64,000 bases of DNA from Modestobacter marinus (GTDB lineage: Bacteria > Actinomycetota > Actinomycetes > Mycobacteriales > Geodermatophilaceae), in assembly GCF_019799945.1 (NCBI RefSeq), contig NZ_JABGCH010000001.1:124001-188000 (forward strand), given 5' to 3'. Made by a program: the position numbers and the translations under genes. This document shows, in pieces, positions 8,331 through 15,979 of this stretch. The notes under the pieces were generated by a model, which saw only the letters and a list, made by a program, of their open reading frames with translations, was not told where the DNA came from and searched no databases. Numbering within the stretch: position 1 is the first letter of the stretch; each line of letters starts with the position of its first letter.

Positions 8331-9089
8331 ATGCCCACCCGAGACACCGCCTGGCCGACCGGCACCCCCTGTTGGGTCGACCTGGGCGTGCCGGACATCG
8401 AGGCCGCACGCCACTTCTACAGCTCGTTGCTCGGCTGGACCTACGAAGGCGGTGAGGAGGAGTACGGCGGCTACCTGCTGGCGCTGTCCGGTGGACGCAA
8501 GGCCGCCGGGCTCGGGCCGCAGATGGACCCGGACGACCCGCCCCGCTGGACGACGTACTTCGCCACCGACGACGCCGACGCCACGGCTGCCCGGATCACC
8601 GACGCCGGAGGATCGGTGGTCATGCCGCCGATGGACGTCGGGCCGATGGGCCGGATGGCGATCGCCGTCGACCGGCAGGGCAACCCGTTCGGCCTCTGGC
8701 AGTCCGGCGTCATCACCGGGGTGGAGGTCTACAACGAGCCGGGATCGCTGGTCTGGAACGAGGCGGCCGTCGACGACCAGGCGGCCGCCCGCGAGTTCTA
8801 CACCGCGGTCTTCGGGTTCACCTGGGACGAAATCCCCGACTCCGGGGGCTACTCCACGTTCTCCAGCGAGGACCGCCCCCTCGGTGGTCTCGGCGGGCTG
8901 GCCCCGGGGCTCCCGCGCGGCTGGCAGGCCTGCTTCTCCGTGGCGAACACCGACGAGGCCGTCCGGACCGTCGAGGCCGGCGGCGGCAAGGTGCTGATGG
9001 CTGCCGAGGACACGCCCTACGGCCGGTTCGCCGTGGTCGCCGACCCGTGGGGCGCGTCGTTCTCGGTGATGCAGCCGCAGGACGGCTGA
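8331..9089 (+). CDS. VOC-family (glyoxalase/bleomycin-resistance-like) protein, two-domain
   Basis: A 252-residue protein with two tandem vicinal-oxygen-chelate domains (about 8-125 and 135-250). Each has the usual entry WVDLGVPDIEAARHFYSSLLGW or NEAAVDDQAAAREFYTAVFGF and the closing DRQGNPFGLWQ or DPWGASFSVMQ. Such tandem VOC proteins are common in actinobacteria (CFP32/Rv0577-like); their substrates are mostly unknown. The ATG at 8331 follows AGGAGG at 8321-8326. It is followed by a strong hairpin terminator. Confidence 0.88.
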   Translation: MPTRDTAWPTGTPCWVDLGVPDIEAARHFYSSLLGWTYEGGEEEYGGYLLALSGGRKAAGLGPQMDPDDPPRWTTYFATDDADATAARITDAGGSVVMPPMDVGPMGRMAIAVDRQGNPFGLWQSGVITGVEVYNEPGSLVWNEAAVDDQAAAREFYTAVFGFTWDEIPDSGGYSTFSSEDRPLGGLGGLAPGLPRGWQACFSVANTDEAVRTVEAGGGKVLMAAEDTPYGRFAVVADPWGASFSVMQPQDG

Positions 9090-9100
9090 CGCTCCGGGCC

Positions 9101-9134
9101 TGACATCCGGCCGGCCAGCTCCTGACATCCGGCA
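9101..9134. repeat. Direct repeat CTGACATCCGGC, two copies
   Basis: Identical 12-mers at 9101-9112 and 9123-9134 begin 22 bases apart, about two helical turns. They lie between the VOC gene stop and its terminator. They could be binding half-sites or chance duplication. Confidence 0.45.
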
Positions 9135-9135
9135 C

Positions 9136-9164
9136 CTGTCCCCGGCGACGGGCCGGGGACAGGC
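9136..9164 (+). terminator. Terminator of the VOC-protein gene
   Basis: An 11-bp perfect stem CCTGTCCCCGG (9136-9146) with CCGGGGACAGG (9154-9164) and a 7-base loop, 47 bases after the stop codon. No T-tract. Confidence 0.65.
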
Positions 9165-9251
9165 TCGGTGCACCCGCCGGGCGGACGGGGTCTCCGCGGC
9201 CCGGCTGCTGCACCGGGCCGGTCCGTGGCCCCGCCGGAGGGAGTGGTCGCC

Positions 9252-9701
9252 GTGCGCGACACCGTTCTGTCCCTGCACGTCGTCGGCGGCACGGCCGGTC
9301 TGCTCCTCGGGCCGGCCTGGCTGGTCGCCCGCCGGCGCGGCCGGGCGGCCCGGGGCCTGGCGGTCGCCTACCAGGCCGTGGTCGGGTCGGTCGCGCTCTC
9401 CGCCGGCTTCCTGGCCGTGACCGGTCCCGGTCTGACGTGGCTGATCCCGGTCGCGGTGGCGACCGAGGCGCTGGCGGTCACCGGTGCGCTGGCCCGCCGG
9501 CGGGGCTGGTCCGGCTGGCCCAGCTGGCAGCCGCACCTGCTCGGCGGCTCGTACATCGCCCTGGTGACCGGGGTGCTGATCGCCGAGACGGGCAACCCGG
9601 TGTTCTGGCTGCTCCCGGCCCTGGTCGGGCAGGTGCCGATCGCGGTCGCCAAGCGGCAGCTGCACGCCGTCGCCCCACCGACCGCCCCGGCTCCGGTCTG
9701 A
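9252..9701 (+). CDS. Four-segment membrane protein of unknown function
   Basis: A 149-residue protein with about four hydrophobic segments (around 6-25, 37-57, 62-80, 98-130), beginning VRDTVLSLHVVGGTAGLLLGPAW. The motif LHVVGGTAGLLLGP followed by a basic loop and a second helix recalls DUF2306-type membrane proteins, but I cannot confirm the family. The GTG at 9252 is preceded by GGAGGG (9236-9241) at a slightly long spacing; GTG 9243 is an alternative. The TPM-domain gene begins 9 bases downstream, so the two are likely co-transcribed. Confidence 0.65.
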   Translation: MRDTVLSLHVVGGTAGLLLGPAWLVARRRGRAARGLAVAYQAVVGSVALSAGFLAVTGPGLTWLIPVAVATEALAVTGALARRRGWSGWPSWQPHLLGGSYIALVTGVLIAETGNPVFWLLPALVGQVPIAVAKRQLHAVAPPTAPAPV

Positions 9702-9710
9702 TCGGCGACG

Positions 9711-11771
9711 ATGGACGGCATGTCCCGCGTCGTCCGGCTGACCGCCGTCCTGTCTGCGTTCGCGGTGCCGCTGCTCCTCACCGGCACCGCTGTCGCCGAC
9801 GAGCCCTTCGCGCTCACCGAGCAGGTCACCGACACAGCCGGTGTCCTGGAGGACGAGAGCGGCCACGAGCAGGCGATCGAGGAGCTCCAGGCCGAGGGGG
9901 ACGTCCAACTGTTCGTCGTCTTCGTCGACAGCTTCGACGGGACCGACGGCACCACGTGGGCACGGGAGACGGCCGATCTGACCGGGCTCGGCGGCAACGA
10001 CCTGCTGTTCGCCGTGGCGATCGAAGACCAGGCCTACGGCTGGGACCCCGGTGATGCCGTGGGTGTCACGACCGACGAGATCGCCGACGTGATCAGCTCG
10101 CAGGTGGAGCCCGAACTCGCGGCGGGGGACTGGGACGCCTCGGTGGTCGCCCTCGCCGACGGGCTGGGCGGTGAGCCCGCCGGCGGTGCCGACGACGGAT
10201 CGGGTGGCGGCGGCGCGGCCCTCGGGGTGCTCGCGACCATCGCGCTGGTCGGCGGCGGCGGGTACGCACTCGTCCGCAGCCGGCGGCGCCGCAAGGAGGC
10301 CGCGGAGCAGCAGGTCGCCGCCGCCCGGGCGGCGGACCCGTTCCCCGACGAGACCACCGAGCAGCTCACCTTCCGCACCAGCCAGGCGCTGCTGGACCTG
10401 GACGAGGCGAGCCGCACCAGCCAGCTCGAGTTGGACTTCGCCCGCGCCCAGTACGGCGAGGAGCAGGTCGCCGGGTTCGCCGAAGCCCTGGCCCAGTCCC
10501 AGGCCGAGCTGCACCAGGCCTTCACCCTCCGCCAGCAGCTCGACGACGAGATCCCCGAGGACGAGGCCACCCAGCGACGGATGCTCGCCGAGGCGCTGCG
10601 GCTCACCGAGTCCGCCGACGCCCGGCTCGACGCGCAGGCAGCGGCGTTCGACCAGCTCCGCGACCTCGAGCGCACCGCCCCTCAGGCGCTGGACCGGCTG
10701 GCCCCCGAGGTGGACCGGCTGCGGGCCCGGCTGCCGGAGGAGGAGCGGCGGCTGGCGGCGCTGCGGGAGCGCTGGGCGGACTCCGCGCTCGCGCCGGTGG
10801 CCGACAACGTCGAGCAGGCCCGGGCTCGCCTCGCGGCCGCAGAGCAGGAGATCGCCGACGCCCGGTCCGACGTGCAGGCCGGGCAGGCCGGCAAGGCGGT
10901 CGGCTCACTGCGGGTCGCCGAGGATGCCGTCGCCCAGACCGGCACCCTGCTCGACGCCATCGGCCGGCTGGCCACGGAGCTGGACACGGCTGCCCAGCGC
11001 ATCGCCGCCGTCCGGGCGGAGACCCAGCAGGACCTCGCCGAGGCGCGCTCGCTGCTCGGCCAGGCCGCCGGTGACACCGCCGGGCTGGCGCCCCTGGTCG
11101 CCCGCGCCGAGGCGACGCTCGCCGGCACCGACCAACCGCCGGCCGACCAGCGCCCCGACCCGCTCGCCGCACTCCGCCGGCTGGAGGAGGCCGACACCGC
11201 GCTGGACACCGCTCTGGCCGGCGCGCGGGACGCCCAGACCCGCGCCCGCCGCGCCGCCGCCGCGCTGGACCAGACCGTGCTCACCGCCCGGGCGGCCATC
11301 GACGCGGCGAGCGACTTCATCGCCACCCGGCGGGGCGCCATCGGCCCGGAGGCGCGTACCCGGCTCGCCGAGGCGCAGCGCCGGCTGGACGCCGCGGTCG
11401 CCACCGGCCCGGCCGAGCCGGAGGCCGCGCTGCGCGAGGCCCAGGCGGCGGTCACCCTCGCCCAGCAGGCCCTCGACCTGGCCCGGGAGGACGTCGACCG
11501 CTGGTCCGGCGGCGCCGGGTGGGGCCCCGGCCCGGTTCCGCCCGGTTATGGCGGCGGGTACGGCGGCCGATCGGGCGTCGACCTCGGCAGCCTGGTGCTC
11601 GGCGGGATCCTGCTCGGCGGGCCGCGCGGGTCGGTGGGCCGCGGCGGCTTCGGCGGCGGGAGCATCGGCGGCGGGGGCTTCGGTGGCGGTGGCGGGAACC
11701 GGCGGGGCGGTGGCGGCAGTTTCGGCGGGTCCGGCAGCCGCGGCCGGCGCGGTGGCGGCGGGCGGTTCTGA
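9711..11771 (+). CDS. TPM-domain secreted/membrane protein with coiled-coil and Gly-rich tail
   Basis: A 686-residue protein. It has a signal peptide (about 1-29, ending TAVADEP), a TPM domain (about 35-160; LTEQVTDTAGVLEDES ... NDLLFAVAIEDQAYGWD), one membrane segment (about 168-190), a long Ala/Glu/Arg-rich coiled coil (about 200-590) and a Gly/Arg/Ser-rich tail ending SGSRGRRGGGGRF. TPM domains bind metal and occur in phosphatases and membrane-protein assembly factors. The tail is a typical low-complexity ending of actinobacterial TPM proteins. ATG 9711 is used; ATG 9720 is possible. It may work at the cell envelope; the substrate is unknown. Confidence 0.82.
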   Translation: MDGMSRVVRLTAVLSAFAVPLLLTGTAVADEPFALTEQVTDTAGVLEDESGHEQAIEELQAEGDVQLFVVFVDSFDGTDGTTWARETADLTGLGGNDLLFAVAIEDQAYGWDPGDAVGVTTDEIADVISSQVEPELAAGDWDASVVALADGLGGEPAGGADDGSGGGGAALGVLATIALVGGGGYALVRSRRRRKEAAEQQVAAARAADPFPDETTEQLTFRTSQALLDLDEASRTSQLELDFARAQYGEEQVAGFAEALAQSQAELHQAFTLRQQLDDEIPEDEATQRRMLAEALRLTESADARLDAQAAAFDQLRDLERTAPQALDRLAPEVDRLRARLPEEERRLAALRERWADSALAPVADNVEQARARLAAAEQEIADARSDVQAGQAGKAVGSLRVAEDAVAQTGTLLDAIGRLATELDTAAQRIAAVRAETQQDLAEARSLLGQAAGDTAGLAPLVARAEATLAGTDQPPADQRPDPLAALRRLEEADTALDTALAGARDAQTRARRAAAALDQTVLTARAAIDAASDFIATRRGAIGPEARTRLAEAQRRLDAAVATGPAEPEAALREAQAAVTLAQQALDLAREDVDRWSGGAGWGPGPVPPGYGGGYGGRSGVDLGSLVLGGILLGGPRGSVGRGGFGGGSIGGGGFGGGGGNRRGGGGSFGGSGSRGRRGGGGRF

Positions 11772-11826
11772 CCCGCCGCCGCAGGTCCGGCGCACACCGA
11801 TCACAACACGGTCACGGTCACTGCCC

Positions 11827-11849
11827 GGGTTCTCACCTGGTGGGAACCC
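11827..11849. promoter_or_regulatory. Near-perfect palindrome upstream of the oligopeptide-transport genes
   Basis: GGGTTCTCACC (11827-11837) faces GGTGGGAACCC (11839-11849) with a single mismatch. It lies 94 bases before the substrate-binding protein start and 55 bases after the TPM gene stop. It could be an operator of the transport operon or the TPM terminator; the short spacer favours an operator. Confidence 0.4.
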
Positions 11850-11942
11850 TGGTGTTAGCTGTCGATCACCCAATGGCCACAGGCGGCTGCTGCGACGGGC
11901 CTGTGCGCCCCGCCCGCTGCCTGTACGAGAACGAGGTGGCGG

Positions 11943-13595
11943 ATGAACTCCGGGTCCAGGAACGGTCGGCGGCTGCTGACCGCGACGGCCGGCATCACGG
12001 CGACGGCGCTCGCGCTGTCGGCGTGCGGTGGTGGCAGCGACGACGGCGGCTCCGGCGGCGGCGGTGACGGTGGCGGTGGCGGCTCGCTCGTCATCGGCAC
12101 GACCGACAAGATCGTGACGCTGGACCCGGCCGGCTCGTACGACAACGGGTCGTTCACGGTGATGAACCAGGTCTACCCGTTCCTGATGAACACCCCGCTC
12201 GGCAGCCCCCAGGTGGAGCCGGACATCGCCGAGTCGGCCGAGTTCACCTCGCCCACCGACTACACCGTCACCCTGAAGAGCGGCCTGACCTTCGCCAACG
12301 GCAACGAGCTGACCTCCTCGGACGTCAAGTTCAGCTTCGACCGCATGGTGGCGATCAACGACCCCAACGGGCCCGCGTCGCTGCTGTACAACCTGGCGAG
12401 CGTGGACGCCCCGGACGACACGACCGTCGTCTTCCACCTCACCTCGCCGAACGACCAGATCTTCCCGCAGATCCTGTCCAGCAACGCCGGACCGATCATC
12501 GACGAGGACGTCTTCGACCCCTCCGCGCTGACGCCGGACCAGGACATCGTCGACGCCAACGCGTTCGCCGGCCCGTACACGATCACCAGTTACGACCAGA
12601 ACAACCTGGTGTCCTACGCGGCCAACCCCGACTACCAGGGGCTGCTCGGCGCGCCGAAGACCGACGAGGTCAACGTCCGCTACTACAGCGACGCGTCGAA
12701 CCTGAAGCTCGACGTGCAGGAGGGCAACATCGACGTCGCCTTCCGCAGCCTCACCGCGACCGACATCGAGGACCTGCGCGGCAACGACCAGGTCAAGGTC
12801 GTCGACGGTCCCGGCGGCGAGATCCGCTACATCACCTTCAACTTCAACACCCAGCCGTACGGCGCCACCACCCCCGAGGCCGACCCGGCCAAGGCGCTGG
12901 CCGTCCGCCAGGCGGCGGCGCACCTGCTCGACCGGCAGGAGCTGGCCGACCAGGTCTACAAGGGCACCTACACGCCGCTGTACTCCTTCGTCGCGGAGGG
13001 CCTGACCGGCGCCACCACGCCGCTCAAGGACCTCTACGGCGACGGCAACGGCGGGCCGGCCCCCGACAAGGCCGCGCAGGTGCTGCAGGCCTCCGGCGTG
13101 CAGACCCCGGTGGAGCTGAACCTGCAGTACTCCAACGACCACTACGGCCCGTCCTCGGGCGACGAGTACGCGTTGATCAAGGACCAGCTGGAGTCCACCG
13201 GGCTGTTCACCGTGAACCTGCAGACCACCGAGTGGGTCCAGTACTCCGAGGACCGCACCGCCGACGTCTACCCGGCCTACCAGCTCGGCTGGTTCCCGGA
13301 CTACTCCGACGCCGACACCTACCTGACGCCGTTCTTCCTCACGGAGAACTTCCTGGGCAACCACTACAGCAACCAGCCGGTCAACGACCTGATCCTGCAA
13401 CAGGCGACCACCGCCGACCCGGCCCAGCGCACGGCCCTCATCGAGCAGATCCAGCAGCTCGTGGCCGCGGACCTGTCCACGCTGCCGTACCTGCAGGGCG
13501 CCCAGGTCGCCGTGACCGGCGTCGACGTCACCGGGGCCGAGGACACCCTCGACCCCTCCTTCAAGTTCCGCTACGGCGCCCTCGCCAGGGGCTGA
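11943..13595 (+). CDS. Oligopeptide/dipeptide ABC transporter substrate-binding lipoprotein
   Basis: A 550-residue family 5 extracellular solute-binding protein (OppA/DppA type). A lipoprotein signal is present: basic N-terminus, hydrophobic core and lipobox LSAC with Cys at about 27, then a Gly/Asp/Ser-rich spacer. The mature domain has typical features such as ITTLDPAGSYD-like IVTLDPAGSYDNGS, the FANGNELTSSDVKFSFDRM motif and a Tyr/Trp-rich binding core. It captures peptides or related solutes outside the membrane for the permeases encoded next. It begins the four-gene importer operon. Confidence 0.9.
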   Translation: MNSGSRNGRRLLTATAGITATALALSACGGGSDDGGSGGGGDGGGGGSLVIGTTDKIVTLDPAGSYDNGSFTVMNQVYPFLMNTPLGSPQVEPDIAESAEFTSPTDYTVTLKSGLTFANGNELTSSDVKFSFDRMVAINDPNGPASLLYNLASVDAPDDTTVVFHLTSPNDQIFPQILSSNAGPIIDEDVFDPSALTPDQDIVDANAFAGPYTITSYDQNNLVSYAANPDYQGLLGAPKTDEVNVRYYSDASNLKLDVQEGNIDVAFRSLTATDIEDLRGNDQVKVVDGPGGEIRYITFNFNTQPYGATTPEADPAKALAVRQAAAHLLDRQELADQVYKGTYTPLYSFVAEGLTGATTPLKDLYGDGNGGPAPDKAAQVLQASGVQTPVELNLQYSNDHYGPSSGDEYALIKDQLESTGLFTVNLQTTEWVQYSEDRTADVYPAYQLGWFPDYSDADTYLTPFFLTENFLGNHYSNQPVNDLILQQATTADPAQRTALIEQIQQLVAADLSTLPYLQGAQVAVTGVDVTGAEDTLDPSFKFRYGALARG

Positions 13596-13700
13596 CCGCA
13601 ACACCTCGCACCGCCCCGGGTGACCCGCGCGCAGCGGGTCACCCGGGGCTCCGCACGTCCGGCCCCCCGCACCGGGGACCGCGGTGATGGACTGGGAGAG

Positions 13701-14801
13701 ATGACCACCACGACGACGGAGCCGACCACCGGCTCCACGGAACCGGAGACGGCGCCGGTGAGGCGCCGGCGGCGGAGCGGCGGCGGGCTGGGCAGCTACC
13801 TGCTCGTCCGGTTCCTGTTGATCTTCCCGACGATCTTCATCCTGGTCACGACCGTCTTCTTCCTCATGCGGTCCACCGGCGACCCGATCACCGCCGCCCT
13901 CGGCGGCCGGCTGCCCGCCGACCAGCTGCAGGAGCGCATCGAGGCGGCCGGCTACGACCGGCCGCTGTTCAGCCAGTACCTGGACTACCTCGGCGGCATC
14001 GCGCGAGGCGACTTCGGGACGACGATCAGCGACAACCGCGAGGTCACCGAGGTGCTCACCACCTTCGGCACCGCGACGCTCGAGCTTACCGTCTACGCGC
14101 TGATCGTGGCCTTCCTGGTCGGCATCCCCCTCGGCCAGCTCGCCGCCTACATGCGCGACCGGCTGCCCGACGCGGCACTGCGGATCTTCGCGATCCTCTG
14201 CTACGCCACTCCGGTCTTCTTCGCCGGGCTGCTGCTCAAGCTGGTGTTCTCGGTGCAGCTGGGGTGGCTGCCCGTGGCCGGCCGGGCGTCCACCCGCACG
14301 GAGATCGAACTGCAGCAGCTGGACGGCCAGACCGGCATCTACCTGATCGACGCGCTCCGCACCGGGAACGGTGAGGTGCTGCGGGACGTCCTGGAGCACG
14401 CCGTCCTGCCGGCCGTGGCCCTCGGCCTGCTCACCGCCGGGGTCTTCCTGCGCCTGGTGCGCACCAACGTCATCGGCACGCTCGGCAGCGGCTACGTCGA
14501 GGCCGCCCGCTCGCGCGGGGTCGGGGAGTACCGGCTGCTGCGCAAGCACGCCTACCGGCCGGCGCTGATCCCGATCATCACGGTCATCGGCATGCAGATC
14601 GCGATGCTGCTCGTCGGCGCCGTCCTCACCGAGACGACCTTCGAGTGGAAGGGGCTGGGCTTCCAGCTCGCGGAGTACCTGCAGTCCCGCGACTTCGTGG
14701 CGGTGCAGGGGATCGTGGCGCTGCTCGCCGTGATCGTCGCCGTCACCAACTTCATCGTCGACGTCATCGCGGCGCTGATCGACCCCCGGGTGAGGTACTG
14801 A
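13701..14801 (+). CDS. Peptide ABC transporter permease, DppB/OppB type
   Basis: A 366-residue inner membrane permease. After a disordered Thr-rich N-terminus (about 1-33), the OppB-like core starts SYLLVRFLLIFPTIFILVTTVFFLMR and has about six membrane segments. The EAA loop EAARSRGVGEYRLLRKHAYRPALIPI (about 272-300), which docks the ATPase, is intact. ATG 13701 is taken with GGGAG just upstream. The next permease starts one base after the stop, so translation is coupled. Confidence 0.9.
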   Translation: MTTTTTEPTTGSTEPETAPVRRRRRSGGGLGSYLLVRFLLIFPTIFILVTTVFFLMRSTGDPITAALGGRLPADQLQERIEAAGYDRPLFSQYLDYLGGIARGDFGTTISDNREVTEVLTTFGTATLELTVYALIVAFLVGIPLGQLAAYMRDRLPDAALRIFAILCYATPVFFAGLLLKLVFSVQLGWLPVAGRASTRTEIELQQLDGQTGIYLIDALRTGNGEVLRDVLEHAVLPAVALGLLTAGVFLRLVRTNVIGTLGSGYVEAARSRGVGEYRLLRKHAYRPALIPIITVIGMQIAMLLVGAVLTETTFEWKGLGFQLAEYLQSRDFVAVQGIVALLAVIVAVTNFIVDVIAALIDPRVRY

Positions 14802-14802
14802 C

Positions 14803-15858
14803 ATGGCGACGGCCACCACCGCGCCGTCCGGCGCCCGCCGGCGCACCTGGCGCCAGCTGCCGGTCGTCCAGCAGCTGCGGCAGAGCGTCGGCCTGCAGCG
14901 CGGCATGCTGGTCGCCGGGCTCGTGCTCACCGGCGTCTTCGTGCTCACCGCCGTCCTCGCGCCGCTGCTCGCGCCGTACGAGTACGGCCAGCTGCGGGAC
15001 GCCGACGGGCCGTTCGGCGCCCAGCAGTCCCCGTCGGGGGACCACCTGCTCGGGACGACGGTCGGCGGGTACGACGTGCTGTCCCGGGTGATCTGGGGCT
15101 CCCGGACGGCGCTGTACGTGATCGTCGTCGCCGTCCTCATGTCGATCGTCATCGGCGTGCTGCTCGGCCTGGTCTCGGGTTACTTCGGCGGCTGGCTGGA
15201 CCGGGTGCTCGTGGTGATCGCGGACGCGATCTACGCCTTCCCGTCGCTGCTGCTGGCGATCATCGTCGCGATCGTGATCAGCGGGGGGCAGTCCAGCCTG
15301 TGGGGCGGCATCCTGGCCGCGGCGATCTCGATCACCGTCGTGTTCATCCCGCAGTACTTCCGGGTGATCCGGGCCGAGACGGTGCGGATCAAGTCCGAGG
15401 CCTTCGTCGAGTCGGCGCGGGTGATCGGCGCCAGCAACTGGCGGATCATGCTCCGCCACGTGCTGCGCAACGCCACCCGCACGCTGCCGCTGATCCTGAC
15501 GCTCAACGCGTCGGAGGCGATCCTCACCCTGGCCGGGCTGGGCTTCCTCGGCTTCGGCATCGAGCCGACCTCGGGTGCCGAGTGGGGATTCGACCTGAAC
15601 CGGTCCATCGCCGACGTCAGCAGCGGCATCTGGTGGACCTCGCTCTTCCCCGGTCTGGGCATCGTGCTCGTCGTGCTCGGGCTGACCCTGGTCGGCGAGA
15701 GCCTCAACGACCTCGCCGACCCCCGGCTGCGCACCCGCCGTCGGGTGTCCGCGCAGGACGCTCCGGTCGGGCTGGCCGAGGTGGCCGTGGTGCCCGGCGG
15801 CACGCTCGGGGCCGCCGACGGCCTGGACGGCCTGGAGCACGGCGGAGGAGCCCGATGA
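14803..15858 (+). CDS. Peptide ABC transporter permease, DppC/OppC type
   Basis: A 351-residue permease. It has the OppC N-terminal segment, then the domain beginning GTTVGGYDVLSRVIWGSRTALYVIV, six membrane segments overall, and the EAA loop ESARVIGASNWRIMLRHVLRNATRTLP (about 205-231). It pairs with the upstream DppB-like permease. Its stop codon overlaps the start of a 12-codon mini-frame in the GAGC-rich junction before the ATPase gene. A C-terminal extension of about 35 residues beyond the last helix is variable in the family. Confidence 0.9.
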   Translation: MATATTAPSGARRRTWRQLPVVQQLRQSVGLQRGMLVAGLVLTGVFVLTAVLAPLLAPYEYGQLRDADGPFGAQQSPSGDHLLGTTVGGYDVLSRVIWGSRTALYVIVVAVLMSIVIGVLLGLVSGYFGGWLDRVLVVIADAIYAFPSLLLAIIVAIVISGGQSSLWGGILAAAISITVVFIPQYFRVIRAETVRIKSEAFVESARVIGASNWRIMLRHVLRNATRTLPLILTLNASEAILTLAGLGFLGFGIEPTSGAEWGFDLNRSIADVSSGIWWTSLFPGLGIVLVVLGLTLVGESLNDLADPRLRTRRRVSAQDAPVGLAEVAVVPGGTLGAADGLDGLEHGGGAR

Positions 15859-15979
15859 GGAACGTCCGGAACGAGCGCGGAGTCGAGCAGTGAGCAACGC
15901 GAGGACGACGCGCGAGCGAGCATCGCAGCGAGGAACGAGCGAGGAGCGGAACGAGGGCGGAGCCGAGCGATGAGCAACG
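15855..15979 (+). repeat. GAGC-rich junction with a duplicated start region and two chained mini-frames
   Basis: A 36-base block at 15864-15899 recurs at 15944-15979 with about 6 differences; both end TGAGCAACG, the second being the ATPase start. The tract contains ATG 15855 (12 codons, MRNVRNERGVEQ) whose stop overlaps GTG 15890 (27 codons, to TGA 15971-15973), whose stop in turn overlaps ATG 15970 of the ATPase. So permease and ATPase remain linked by three 4-base stop/start overlaps. The peptides look like junk; coupling is the likely role. Confidence 0.6.

Noticed and set aside
15855..15979. CRISPR or minisatellite array
   Set aside because: Only two imperfect copies of a 36-base block with low-complexity sequence; no regular repeat-spacer pattern and no cas genes anywhere in the window.
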